Below, in pieces: positions 34,551-46,860 of a DNA stretch of 64,000 bases. The position numbers and the translations under genes were made by a program. The notes under the pieces are model-generated. The model had not been told where the DNA came from and searched no databases. It was given only the letters and a program-made list of their open reading frames with translations. Each line of letters opens with the position of its first letter. Positions within the stretch are counted from its first letter, which is position 1. The stretch comes from Synanceia verrucosa (taxonomy: Eukaryota > Chordata > Actinopteri > Perciformes > Synanceiidae), in the NCBI GenBank assembly GCA_029721515.1, contig CM056569.1:16461007-16525006 (forward strand), given 5' to 3'.

Positions 34551-35218
34551 GACCTCCACCAAGGCAGCATCCTGAGAGAGAGTTTCCTACGCCTAAGAGT
34601 GAATGTGTTGATTTTAACGCACCTTAACACCCACATTAACATTGTGTTCACATTAATATCATGTACTTTTTATTTATTTTTTCTCCATTCATATTTTGTC
34701 ACATTTGAATTTGAATTTTAAAAAAGACCAAAATACCAGTTAAACTTTGCAAATATAATTTGAGAATTCTAGATATTTTGAGACCAGTTGCATTGCTCTA
34801 GCTCCTTCCTACATGAAGTTATGATTAAAAATGCATATTTGACCTTGGTGACCTTGACCTTTTACTGATTTTGACCAAACTGAATTGGTGAACTCTGGAT
34901 TCCTATATTAGTTTATATACAAAATTAGGTGACGAATGGCTGAAAATTGTACACCCTGGAGCGTTCAGAAATATGCAAAAATCTCCCATACATCGCTATG
35001 ATGTGAACTTTCATTTTACCTTGTGATCACCTTGAATCGGATCCGATCACCACCAAAAATTAATCAGTTTTCAGTTACGCCACTTCTGACCAATCCTGAA
35101 AACTTCAGCAAAATCTGTCCACAACTTTTTGAGTTTATTTTGCAAACCGACAACCCAACAAACCAACATACAAATAAACAAACCCTGGTGAAAACATAAC
35201 CTCCTTGGTGGAGGTAAT
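34551..35218. mobile_element. Foldback family F, larger copy
   Basis: The right end (CATAACCTCCTTGGTGGAGGT at 35193-35216, preceded by AACCAACATACAAATAAAC) matches the right arm of 4981-5294. The left end, GACCTCCACCAAGG at 34551, is its inverted counterpart. ATCGGATCCGATCACCACC and GCCACTTCTGACCAATCC link it to 28328-28435. The interior differs from the other copies. Confidence 0.6.
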
Positions 35219-35639
35219 AATAAGGTACCTCAGCCTTAAGGACCTTAAGGTCAACATTGTGAAGAGGCTACAGTTAGGTTAAAGAAAAACATCATGGTTG
35301 AGCTTAAAATAAGTATGTGAATGAGTTTTAAGTACAGAAAACGTGTCACTAACTAACTAACTTCAAAATAACTCAAACACCAATCTCCTGGTTTAAACGT
35401 TCTGTCTTCATTGGACAAATCTTCCCTCCCTCACTCTGTAAGCCATCTTTCTCAGTTTATATCATTCATCACTAGTTCTGAATGTAGCATATTCACATGG
35501 ATGCTTTTTACACCGCAGTCAGTACAGACTACATGGTGTGAAATAACATGCCGAAAAAAGAACAGCGCTGTTATTGCAAGCCAAATTACTTAAAATCAGT
35601 GCGTCACCCATAGATCTTTATGTGTACCTTTGTATTGCT

Positions 35640-36400
35640 AAGCACGTGTTGTGTTAGTTACTGAAAAATAGTAGCTAATTACAGCTACTAGTTACTTCAT
35701 TCAAAAAGTAACTTGATTACTTTGATCACTTACACCAAAAATTAACTTAAACCAACTTGACTTTACTTAAAAATTAACCCTTTAGTTCCTCTTCAGGACC
35801 CTGGGGAGTGAGAGTTTGTCTTATGGTGTGTTCACTGAAAGTCAGAACTTGGAGCTCAGCTCAACATAACCTCAAAGTTTAGTGCTCCCAGCTCTGCCAG
35901 CCTTACAGACGAACAACAAAACATGTAGCTACTGTTCATCAGTAGCAGATAGCACGAATTCTATGTCTGGTTGGTGAGATTAATCTGACTTTCTGAGGTG
36001 GAGATTGTGCTTTAAATTCTGACTTGGAGTTTGGAAATGCAAACATTTGTGTACAACTTGAATGCACAAAGAATCGAAACACACAAACTCCAGGCTCCTA
36101 ATGCTGCTGCAGTGACGTTAATCCTCTGTTTTACCAGTGATGTTTGTCTCCTTATGCTGGGAAAGCTGGGGGACGGATCAGTGTCTCTCTATGAATCTGA
36201 AGGGGACATGTCCCCCCTGTGCATAGAGACACCTGAGAGCATGAATGAGAGCAATCTGAATTCATCAATCAGGAAATCATTTACCAAGTAACTGACAAAC
36301 GCACCATATCGTAACAGTAACTGCGTTTATTTATTGAAAAAGTAATGCGTTACAGTATTAGTTACTGTAAGACGTAACGGTGTCACTGCCTAACACTAAA
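35640..36400. repeat. hAT-like repeat, possibly with nested MITE
   Basis: The left part has TTAGTTACTGAAAAATAGTAG and AAAAAGTAACTTGATTAC. The right part has AAGTAATGCGTTACAGTA and ACGTAACGGTGTCACTGCC. Together they resemble the GTTACT/AGTAAC-rich ends of fish hAT repeats. The right portion corresponds to 25255-25385. The 35824-36067 interval has GTGTTCACTGAAAGTCAGAA, weakly like family H, and may be a nested element. Confidence 0.45.
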
Positions 36401-38259
36401 CATATAGACATATATACATATAGACTTTCCTGTGACTTGATTGGCCAGAAATATCCACATTAACTTTCATCCACATTCATGTGATGTAATGCATCTCTTT
36501 GACTTGGACCATCTTTACAATGTGTGTGTTGTCAGACTGGGCTTGTGGGCAAACTGTCAACCCCAAAAATTAACGAATGGAAACCAACCATTTGCAGCCA
36601 CCCACACAACACAACCACAGCTGTGCTGTCAGTCTGCCGACCATAATCTAACCAGACGGTGGTGGTGCATGCTGGAAGAGAAGGGCTCTGCAGGGCTGTG
36701 GTGTGGGGGTCCTGGAGGACAGCCAGCTCTGCTGTGGGACAACTCTGGGAGATGTTTACCAAGCAGGAACCCCATGGAGGTCCAGTCATTAAATCCCACT
36801 TGAAATTGGCCAATCTGGGGTCTGCTTCGCCATCCCACCTCCAACCCCCACGACTTCCTTTCAGATAGTTTCTGGGAGGCTTTATATGACTGAGGGCATG
36901 ATGACTGACAGCTGTGGCACTGTAGATAGATGTTTATGACTCACTGTTAAACTGTCTGGTCCACCGACTGCTAGATTACACAAGGAAACTATTAGCCAAA
37001 CTCATGTGGAGAAGTAATTGGTGAAAACAAGATGGCTTTTTTTCTCCCTTCCTTTTCTAATAGACCTTGTGTTGAGGTGAAAACAATCCATCAAACATTA
37101 CATAAAAGGCTTGTGTTTGGTCTGGACAGAATCGATCAGTATCAAACTCCTAATTGAATCTAAAACCCTGTGTCCTCACATCACGGTGAGGTTTCTGACT
37201 GAAATGTTTCAAGCTGTGTGTGTATGTTGCTTCAAATACCACTGGGTCAAGACTGCCTGCCCCGAAAGCATTCTCACGCTCCAACTGAGCCTTCCCCAAA
37301 ATACAACAGGAAGTAGGGGGTTAGACCATGCGGAGAGGGTCAGACTGAGGGGGGTTGGCTCAATGTGAGTCACAAAAAGGGTGATTTGAAAGGACATCGT
37401 ACTCTAATGCCATATATGTCTATTTCTGTATGTTTATCTGGGTCCATGCATGCTGCCTTTTCTCACCATTACTTTATTTTTAGCATCCCTCTGGCTCCAG
37501 CTCAGCTCCATAAATACTAATAACAGCAAACACCAAAATGAAAGTTTAGCCTCGGACCTATGGGACATTTTATATCTTTATCAGTACAAACTGGCCAATA
37601 AAAACAACAACAATCCGTTCTCGTAAAAGGGAAAGATGGTTGTAGAGAAATATGGCCTCAGGGCGCTGTGCCCTTAAAACAGCTGTTAAACAAACACCAT
37701 GTGACGTTTTAAGTCTGCTGTAAACCAGGTTACAGGAACAGGCCAATTTGGGGAAACATTCTCGTTCGTCTCAGTTTCAACCTGTGTGGGCATTTTGCAT
37801 TTTGTGTTGCATGTAGACATCTGAACCTTTGTAAGTTGTAATTTCTAGTGTCTGACCTCCAACCATCCCAGACACACAATGGAAACCAAAAACATGGCTG
37901 ACTGAGACAAACAAAACAGAGGAGCCATGACACACACACTGATGTTATTTATATAGCTCAACCCTGTCAGCATACTGTGTTTTTAGATTAGTTAACATGC
38001 AGATGTGATAGTACACTATGTATTATTTGAATTAAGTACAAGCAAATATACATTATGTTACCTTTTAGTCAATTATTTATCATTTGCAATATGCACATGG
38101 GAGCTAACATGTTGATGTTTAAGCAGTATCTTTACCATGAGTATTTAGTGTTTAAGTACTATATGTATAATTATATAAATATTATATCCTGATGATGCTG
38201 TTAGATGAAGACAAGTCAGAGAAGTAATTTACAAGACTTTCATTACAAAAATGCATAGC
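36401..38259. other. No gene recognised
   Basis: Includes overlapping ORFs of 120 codons (plus, 36441-36803) and 93 codons (minus, 36532-36813) without a recognised domain. They overlap on opposite strands, which argues for chance openness rather than coding. Confidence 0.4.
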
Positions 38260-38520
38260 CTGTTAAAATATAAGAAATTGAACATAAAATATGTTTTTAT
38301 TTATTTAAATATAAATGTGTTGGATAATTTATAAATATAGAAATATAAAATAAAATAAAATATAAAATAATTTTATTTAGTGAATAATTTAAAAATACAT
38401 AAATATAAAATAGAATAAAATATAAATGATTTTATTAATTTAATAATTTATAAATATTAAATAAAATACAAACAAATTTTATATATTTCATAATCTGTAA
38501 ATATATAAATGTAAATCACC
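38260..38520. repeat. AT-rich degenerate tandem repeat
   Basis: About four decaying units of roughly 50-60 bp share ATAATTTATAAATAT and ATATAAAATA(A/G)AATAAAATATAAA. A and T make up almost all bases. Confidence 0.65.
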
Positions 38521-39089
38521 TCTGACCCGCTAGCCGCGTATCTACAGAGACCCTGCAGGTCTGGATTCTCTCTTTTAGTTTTTATTTTTGCTGTGTTCCA
38601 GACAAGATACTGAGGCATAAGTCCTTCTCATGCATGCTTCAGCTGTACCTCTTGCTTTCTGCTGTGTGCTCCTATCAGTAAAAATAAAGCATAAAGCAGA
38701 GAGTCTGCACCAAATGTCATGACCATCTAGCCAAGAGTTGTTGAGACATTTCAGTTACAAGCACAAAGGTCAGGGGGCTTTCTCATTGGGCACCATGAAA
38801 GCACTGCTGTCCCTATAGAGTTACATCACTAGCATGGATGAGAATACCCTGCCACACTGTGTCATGTTTGTTTAATCAGAACACTATTACAATTACACAT
38901 ATTTAAAAAATGACAGTTTGTGGTTTTGGTTGAGTTGCATGTGGAACTTCTTCTTGGTGCATCCATCTGCCCTCCTCTTCTCTGCATTGTCTACAGTGAT
39001 AACATGAGTTGCCAGATTAACTCATTGGCATTAATCTCAGGTTTTAGTGTCCATGGTACCAAACCTGGAGGAGTTATAGTTATATAGGA
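38521..39089. other. No gene recognised
   Basis: Unique-looking sequence up to the Tc1 relic. A TTAACTCATTGGCATTAA stretch near 39015 recalls the M2 terminus but is isolated. Confidence 0.4.
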
Positions 39090-39900
39090 GTGTGTTTATG
39101 GGAATTTTTGACCATTCTTCCAGAAGTGTATTTGTGAGGTCACACACTGATGTTGGATGAGAAGGCCTGGCTCTCAGTCTCTGCTCTAATTCATCCCAAA
39201 GGTGTTCTATCGGGTTGAGGTCAGGACTCTGTGTAGGCCAGTCAAGTTCATCCACACCAGACTCTGTCATCCATGTCTTTATGGACCTTGCTTTGTGCAC
39301 AGTCATGTTGGAAGAGGAAGGGGCCAGCTCCAAACTGTTCCCACAAAGTTGGGAGCATGGAATTGTCCAAAATGTCTTGGTATGCTGAAGCATTCAGAGT
39401 TCCTTTCACTGGAACTAAGGGGCCAAGCCCAGCTCCTGAAAAACAACCCCACACCATAATCCCCCCTCCACCAAACTTTACACTTGGCACAATGCAGTCC
39501 AACAAGTATCATTCTCCTGGCAACCGCCAAACCCAGACTCGTCCATCAGATTGCCAGATGGAGAAGTATGATTCGTTACTCCAGAGAACGTGTCTCCACT
39601 GCTCTATAGTCCAGTGGCGGCGTGCTTTACACCACTGCATCCGACGCTTTGCATTGCACTTGGTGATGTATGGCTTGGATGCAGCTGCTCGGCCATGGAA
39701 ACCCATTCCATGAAGCTCTCTGTGCACTGTTCTTGAGCTAATCTGAAGGCCACATGAAGTTTGGAGGTCTGTAGTGATTAACTCCGCAGAAAGTTGGCAA
39801 CCTCTCAGCATCCACTGACCCCGCTCCATCAGTTTACGTGGTCTACCACTTCATGGCTGAGTTGCTGTCATTCCCAAACACTTTCACGTTCTTATAACGG
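39090..39900 (-). mobile_element. Tc1-like transposase relic (family T2), copy 1
   Basis: Three overlapping minus-strand frames read the transposase in order. 39829-39509 gives GMGFHGRAAASKPYITKCN and WSNESYF. 39505-39248 gives VPSVKFGGGGIMVWGCFSG and FLFQHDCA. 39393-39037 gives WPTQSPDLNPIEHLWDELEQ. The first catalytic Asp (WSDES in active relatives) is Asn. Frameshifts fall near 39507 and 39300. Both inverted termini are missing, and the sequence loses similarity after about 39900. It is closely similar to 63312-64000 on the same strand. Confidence 0.88.
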
Positions 39901-41090
39901 ACCCCTGCTTACATCTCAATCTGATGATGATTAGACCTGATTTATGGGCGTCACTGCTATCACAAAAATGTAATGTCAATGCAATTCAAGGAGTATTTCA
40001 GGGATTAATGCATTTGAGTCAAAGCATCACCAAGGAAACATTATTTCTCTTCATTATGGCTGCACCAGTGTAGTCTCCACAGACCCTGAGATAACACGTG
40101 ACAGAGACAGATATAAGCTCAGCTCTATATATACCTTTCCAAACAGTCTCCAAGTGAAATCAAATGATTGACATCAAAGGAATCCAGCACCTCAGCCTTA
40201 CATGGGAAAAAATATCACTTGATTAAAGATTAAGGCCCTGCAATCAGCCTCTGATCCACTGCAGGGCACATGGGACTCCACGAGTCAAAGTCAATGCTCA
40301 GAAAATGTTCTGGATATTTTAATGTTTGTGAAACGCCTGAAGTGGAAGGAAGGGAGTACAAACAAAAACAAGAGCGTTGACTCTCTGGAGAGGATGACAG
40401 GCTGTGGTTTCACTGTTTCTCAGCTGGATTTCTCATCCGGATGCAGCAAGAAGTGGAAGCATGAGAGCCAGAGAGGATGTGTTTATAGGAGGAAGATGGG
40501 TGTCCTCTTTATCCCATAAGGAGTTGACCTCACTTACTCCCTCAGCCACGATTGGTAAAACTCCTCGGCTCTGCAGCACCAGTAGTCATGTCTGGCCCTT
40601 TGTATACTCTATAAATAGTTGCTTATGCTCCAGCTGAGTGGGAACAAGCTGGACCCGTCACCCCGAGGGGCAGGGAGGAGAATGGGAAGCAGGAAATCCC
40701 ATGGAGACCCCCTCAGCCCTGGCGTTTATGAAGTTAGACATGATAAAGTGGAGGAGAAGGGAGTCCATGTGCGCATCAGGTTAGTGCAGAATGAACTTCA
40801 GCAAATACACTTCTTTCTGTTGGTCCTCTGTAATTCTACAGCTATTGTCAGAGCTGATGAAGCTTTTTTTACACTATTAATGTCCTCCTTCTCTGGACTG
40901 GAAAGAAAGCAAACTACAGCCTCCCACATAGGCAGGATATGTCCTCTAAACCTGTGGACTGACAGACTGTTAGACTGAGAGAACGAAGAGCAAATAAAGT
41001 TGTCTGAGAGCTATCTGTCACTTACAGGTTGGATGCTCTTGCTATAAAGTATCTAGTATAATTCAGGAAAACAAATTACCAAGCAAAACT
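39901..41090. other. No gene recognised
   Basis: A 119-codon plus-strand ORF (40619-40978) has no recognised domain and no splice context. The rest is unique-looking. Confidence 0.4.
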
Positions 41091-41535
41091 TTAAAGAAAA
41101 TCACTCCAAAAAACAGGAAAAAAATTACCACGAAAAACAGAAAAAATACACAAAAAAAACAGGAAAAAATTGACATGAAAAAGAAAAAAATACTCCGAAA
41201 AAATGAAAAAAAAAATCCTATGAAAAACAGGAACAAAATTACAAAAAAAGAAAAAAAATACTACGAAAAACAAAGAAAAAAAATCCTATGAAAAACAGGA
41301 AAGAAATTACCACGAAAAACAGAAAAGGAAATTACTCAAAAAAAACAGGGAAAAAATACAAAAAAAAAAAAAATACTACGAAAAACGGAAAAAAAATCTG
41401 AGAAAACAGGAGATTTTTTCTGTTTTTGTAGTAATTCCTCGACAAAAAAACAGGAAAAATTACCATTAAAAACAGAAAAAATACTTGAAAAAAAATGGAA
41501 AAAAATACCTTGAAAAGTAGGGGAAAAAAGGACTG
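41091..41535. repeat. A-rich degenerate minisatellite (~22 bp unit)
   Basis: Around twenty units of the form ATTACCACGAAAAACAGGAAA vary between about 20 and 26 bp. The plus strand is overwhelmingly A with few T. A short stretch at about 41408-41437 has the unit in the opposite orientation. Phe-rich minus-strand ORFs over it are composition artefacts. Confidence 0.75.
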
Positions 41536-41560
41536 GAAAGCATGAGTCAGAGAAAAAAGA

Positions 41561-43258
41561 AAATAGTATTCCAATAAACTGTTTGGAAATACTGGAATTT
41601 TTTTTGTGAATGCAGTACACTTCTGTTGTCCTTATTTGCAGTGTGTTCTAAGTTTTACTGTGTGTTTCTCTGTTTTCTCTATGTGTCCTCACATTGGTGA
41701 AGATATTTTCTTACTTTGCTTGTCTTTTGTCTATTTGCACATTTTTCCTTTCCTTTATGTGCGCTTCGTTGAGCTCTCATAGTTTCTGTCAGACCACTAG
41801 AAGCAACACCAGAGGAAAATCCAGTGTTCAGCCAGCAAGCCAAGGACTCTCAAAGTCATACTGTATCTCAGTTATTGAAATTGTGTCATGAAATGTGACA
41901 GGAATAATCAAAGGGGTCCATCACTGCGAGCCAGCTCACCTTTGCAGGAAGCTGAAGGGATATTTAGTATTTTGTGAGATGTGACAAGTATGATTCATCT
42001 ACATTATGAGTGGCCTGTCTTGGCAGGACACTGCAGCACAGGGACGGACCAGCTTAAACTTTTCAATCCTGCTCGAATAATTGTTTTGTCCACTCCAAGA
42101 AAGGATCTGCTCCATAACAAAATACAGCTCTATAAAGCTGGATCATCAGGAGGAGCCTTGGAACAGACCCAGGAGCTATCACCACCTTTTTGCTCACCAT
42201 GCTGGTTAATCTACTTCCATTAGTGTGACTCATTAAGACCAAAATGCCTCGGCTTGCATAATCACAGAGATGGATGACAGAGAGGAGGCCTTTTGAACAC
42301 AGAGAATGAACCACAGCAGGATATGGCCGCTGATGATGTCACAGAGCAGCTAATGAATGCAGATGTGTCTCGTTGCTTCTTCCTTAATGAAGTGAGGAGC
42401 CACAGCCAGCTGTTTGCTCCACGGGGCCCAGGTGGAAGGACCATTAAAAACATATCCATCCACTGGTTTGTTTTGGTGGGATTACTCACACAGGATAATG
42501 TTGTGCGCTGGTGCTGATGGTGGCCACGTTCCATCCCGTTTTATATGGAAATGCACTTTACACTTGATTTTTTTCCCTTATATTCACTCTCAATATGGAA
42601 ATTAGGTCCTGTTCACAGACAGTCTCCATTAAAACACGTTCAGCACAGTAGTGTATAATATGATTGGATTAGGTGTTTGAGATATGCACAGTCACATCCT
42701 ACAAATCCCTGCCTAGTGTTTACTTGGCAGTAGAGTATCTTGATGAAACAGATTCTAGAAAAAAACATCTTACATTGCTGGCATGTTTTCTTCCTATGAT
42801 CACTGTGATTTTTGCCTGATCTTTGGTTGTAAAACTAGATGGCATGTAGTATTGATTTCCATGAGGATGTTGTAATTTATTGTACACTGTTCTTATTATG
42901 TCTGTCATTTTATCATTCCAAAAGTCTCCTGTGGACATGTGCTAAAACACTCTAACAATGCATCTGGTTTGTCCAATGTCATTGTCATGTCCACATCAGA
43001 TAAACAATAAATTAAAAAATATATAATGATAAAAAAAAATGTTGCCTCACAACTTTAATCATCCTTTTCATCTTGCACGATCATCAGGTAAACCAATACA
43101 TTTTTTCAACATTTTTGTTTATGACCACATACCTGCAAAACTGTTCACATTCCCACCAGTCTTAGTATAAGTCAATAAGTAAACAAGTAAAGAAATAAAT
43201 GGACAAAATAAAGCAGAAATCAATATTAAAATGCATGAATAAATACATAATTAATTAC
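41561..43258. other. No gene recognised
   Basis: Short opposing ORFs (80-90 codons at 41981-42534) without domains. Nothing further supported. Confidence 0.4.
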
Positions 43259-43780
43259 AGAAATGCAACAAGTAGCTAATGAGAAGTGTCTGAGTCACTG
43301 TGTATGGGAATGTCCTAAGCTGGTAGCCTTTTGGAAAATGGTTGTCTGCACTCTAAGTAAAATATATACCGGGGTTGCTTTTCTGTTAACTTTAAGTGTA
43401 AGACTCAATCAGATCAACTTTGGCCTCCTGCAGGCTAGGAGGATGGTTGCTCTGTCTTGGAGAGAGACTGAAGTATCCTCTGCACAATCTCGTGTGTTAC
43501 ATTGGAAAAGCTGACCTATGTAATTAGGGGTAAAGTACAAGACTTTGAAGAAGTATGGGCACCCTTAATGGACCTTCTCAGGCAAAAGTGGATTATATTT
43601 TTCTGTAAGATTATTGTGTGTGACTTTTTTTAAATCTTATTATTTTATAGTTCTATCATTATTATTTGTGTGTGCATGCAGAGATCTGCTTACATGCCAT
43701 TGTGCAACTTGTATGGAATATGTGGATGTGTTTTTGTATGTTGAAAATCAATAAAAACATTGTTCAAAAAAAAATACAGA
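43259..43780 (+). mobile_element. L1-like LINE 3' end with poly(A)
   Basis: The frame from 43263 reads EKCLSHCVWECPKLVAFWK (the L1 C-terminal zinc-knuckle-like C..H..W.CP....FW block). It continues, after frameshifts, as GLLQARRMVALSWRETE and TLEKLTYVIRGKVQDFEEVWAPL. A 3' UTR follows with AATAAAAACA and an A run at 43767-43776. It is 5'-truncated and from a different lineage than 14460-14858. Confidence 0.8.
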
Positions 43781-45237
43781 TATGCATAAATATAAGTTGG
43801 TCATCAAACAAGGAATAATTAAATAAATTTCTAATAAATGTATGACTAAGATTTCACTTTGTTAAAGGCACAATATAGTTTTTCAATCTGGAGAAGACAC
43901 AAATTATCATATATTTTGTCATGTAAGGGTTTGTAGAGGTTACCATGGTTACAGGTCTCCAGTATGAAAACAGGCTTTCGGGATGTAACGTAGTTAATTA
44001 TAGTAAGATTATTCACACAAAAGTATGAATTACAGTAAACATGTACCTTGAGAAAAAAACACTGAACTATGTTGCTGGTCCAGGTTGACGCTTCTGCTCA
44101 GATGAAAACACAGTTTGATCCATATTTTAAGGCAAGATTATACAACTTCCGAAAGCAAAAGACACATGAATGAAATGTGTTATTGTGTCTCTGAAAGGAC
44201 CTGAGAGAGAGTGAGAAGGACGAGGCAGAGAAACCTCAGTGATGGTCGTGTTGGAGTCTGCAGAATGACACAAAGCACATTTTGACCTCTGCCATCAGTC
44301 ACCATCTGCACAAAGAGCCACCAGAGGATCCTTAAAGGCCACTTCTGATGCTAATGCTGTTTGGATTACACCTCTATGTATGCATAAGTTGCTGAATGTA
44401 CGAGTTGTAACGTGAATATATAAAGCTTATTTCCTCCAGGCCGAGGAAAGGAGCTGCAGCGAGGGAGGACACAGATGATAAGAGACCACAGGGATGGAGA
44501 GATGAAAGCGACAGAAGAGAAGAGTTAAAGTTGAAAGGATGGATGATAACGGCCATGAACACACTGCGTCCACAAGATACCATTTCATTCATGTGAAAAG
44601 TGGTGCTTAGCGTGGCGCTGTTTTTTCTGTTCGAAGTGTGAAAGATGAAAAAAGAGAGCGCCTGGGAGGAGGAACAGCTCAATCCTGTCTGCTAAATTAC
44701 ATTCAGAGGGAAACTGCCTGATTACGCTGACAGTTTAAAACACGTAGTTAGCTGAGACAGGAAACAAGTTACATTATTTAAAATGACAGCAAATTAAACA
44801 TCACACAATCCTGTGCCGACCCAAAATCTTTCCGAAATGTTTTATCCAAGTGATTCATCAAAAACAAACGTAATCAGGGAGGAAATATGTTTCCGTCAAC
44901 ACATAATTCATAGGCTGCACATCTGGATCAGCTGTCAGTCTGAATTGACAGCTGTTGTTGTTAGTTTGTTTTTGCATTTCTATTATCTCTCTTTAGCTCA
45001 GCTCACTGCTCTGAGCTCACAGTAATAAGTGAAGTCACTAAGCATCAACATCTCTCTTACCTGACTGAACTGTGCTGGTCCAACACTAAGACCACACAGA
45101 CACAGGTTTAGCAGTAAACACCACGTTTTTGTCGCACACTGAACCAGCATTTCAGGAACCGTGTCGTTTCCATGTGTTCAGCCAAAACTGATCTTTCTTG
45201 AAACATGCGCTACTTGTGTTTTTTCTTTTTATTACAC
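43781..45237. other. No gene recognised
   Basis: AT-rich sequence. TTAAAGGCACAATATAGTTT near 43864 resembles a TTAA-type MITE end, but no partner end was found. ORFs at 44374-44682 (minus, 102 codons) and 44813-45025 show no domain. Confidence 0.4.
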
Positions 45238-45700
45238 TTGATGATGCGTTCGAGTTGTCCTTGTAAGTCGTAATTTACGAGTTCCGAGTCTTAAATATTC
45301 ACTGAAATGCCCCTCAAAGTCAGATTTCAGACTCGTAAAGTCTTCACCAACCCCGACCTGACTTGACCACAGTGTCATAATCCAAGATGGCAGCATCCTG
45401 CATTAGCGTTGTGTAGCATTATACGTTACAGCCTACAGTAGAGGCAAACAGTTTTCCCCCACAGAATTACACTGGAGAACAAACACACACCCTCCATGTC
45501 TTCATTGTGCCTATCAATTGTGTTTGAGGACCTCATATTGCTGCATTAGCTCTCTGTATTCCGACAGAGCAAGCACAACAAACTTTTCATTGGAGGCGTC
45601 CATCTTGGTTTTCTGTTTACTTGAACACCGTAAACTCAGGTGTGACGTCATTCCCAGTTCCGAATCCCGACTTCCAATACAGTACAAACACAGCATTATA
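45238..45700 (-). mobile_element. hAT-like MITE (family H), copy 2
   Basis: Inverted relative to 27449-27905, with matching blocks in reverse order: GGACCTCATATTGCTGCATTA, GTGTTTGAGG, TGTGACGTCATTCCCAG. Ends carry GATGCGTTCGAGTTG and CAAACACAGCATTA. Non-autonomous. ORFs of 60 and 84 codons on opposite strands are not supported. Confidence 0.7.
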
Positions 45701-45894
45701 TGCGTGCTCTATTTCTTCTTCTGTGTTCTGTTGTATTTGTGTGGCTGTGTTACAGCACCACCAATAGGCTGATTGTATATATTACAAGGTTTCAGTGGTT
45801 TCTGTGGGGACGTAAACATCTCCTGAGATGGTATTCAGTAAGAATAAAGATAAGGGGGACAAGAAAGTGGAAATTAGGCCCTCTTATACCGTGA

Positions 45895-46345
45895 TTAATA
45901 AATGTATTATTCCTCTACCCAGTGTCAGGTGTTTACCACCACTGCCCTAAATTAACAGTATTACTGATAATTAAAGTATTTTTAATGTTTCTGTAATAGT
46001 TAATCCACCAGTATGTGCAAGCTTATATATCTTTAATGATAAAATATAATTATTGTTCTTATCCAGGAATTTACAAATTATCAAAGCACACTGTTATTTT
46101 TTATTTTTGACTGAGATGTTAAATTGCAGTTATTTGCTGTCATTGCTGAACAGAAAAATGTGTTTTAGTGGTTGTTTGTTATTCTGGATTAATTTCTGAC
46201 TTCTCAGTGAATTCCAGTGTTCTGGCTCAAATTTGGGTCTAAAAAGGTGAATTCAGTTTAAATTCCTCACTCCTGTTCAAAATGGTGAAGAGTAGTGAAC
46301 TCAGTGAGGAAGAAAGAGTCCAGTTAAAGTGAAGGACGTGATGCT
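45895..46345 (+). repeat. Dispersed repeat R1, empty-site copy
   Basis: Aligns with both flanks of the MITE at 2803-3243: CAGGTGTTTACCACC, then GCCCTAAATTAACAGTATTACTGAT, with a single TTAA where the other copy has TTAA-element-TTAA. It continues through GTTAATCCACCAGTATGTGC and AATTTGGGTCTAAAAAGGTG to GTCCAGTTAAAGTGAAG. Confidence 0.85.
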
Positions 46346-46860
46346 GGAGGTGATGTTGCTGCTCTGATACCTTTATCAAACTCAGTATGTGCTTTTATTT
46401 TGTTAAATCATTGACTGAGCGCTCAGACCGGACCTGACTGAAGTCTTCAAGTGTTCAGGTCAGGAAGCTTTGGTGAGGATGATGTGAGCATGGTGAAGAG
46501 CCTTTAAATCCCTGGAGCTTTTATTCACTCGGGTGCACTCATGAAGACAAAGACGCTTCATTGTTTAGCTGCCATGTTGTCAACAGAAGACAACAGCCTG
46601 GAATAAAAGCCAAAGAGCAATGACAGAAGAATCTCTGTCTCTCACGCACACTCAGTGTTTCCAAGCTGTCATGCTGTGATATCAGTGATGACAGGTGGAG
46701 AACATTGTGTTTCATAAAGATGAATCTTATCACATGTTGTCATGCTCAGCAGCAGGCCAGCAGTGAGCTGATGAACGATAAGCATGAAAGATGAGACTGA
46801 TGCTGAGGTGCTGAAGAGATCCCATCTGTCCTGCAGCACCTTGACTCCTCCTGCCTGGAA
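46346..46860. other. No gene recognised
   Basis: Unique-looking sequence leading into the minisatellite. A 64-codon minus-strand ORF (46539-46733) has no domain. Confidence 0.4.

Noticed and set aside
36441..36813. Overlapping 120- and 93-codon ORFs on opposite strands
   Set aside because: No recognisable domain, no splice partner; typical chance opening.
40619..40978. 119-codon plus-strand ORF
   Set aside because: No domain, no matching exon nearby, composition like flanking DNA.
41091..41620. Phe-rich minus-strand ORFs
   Set aside because: Composition artefact of the A-rich minisatellite; frames broken and no family.
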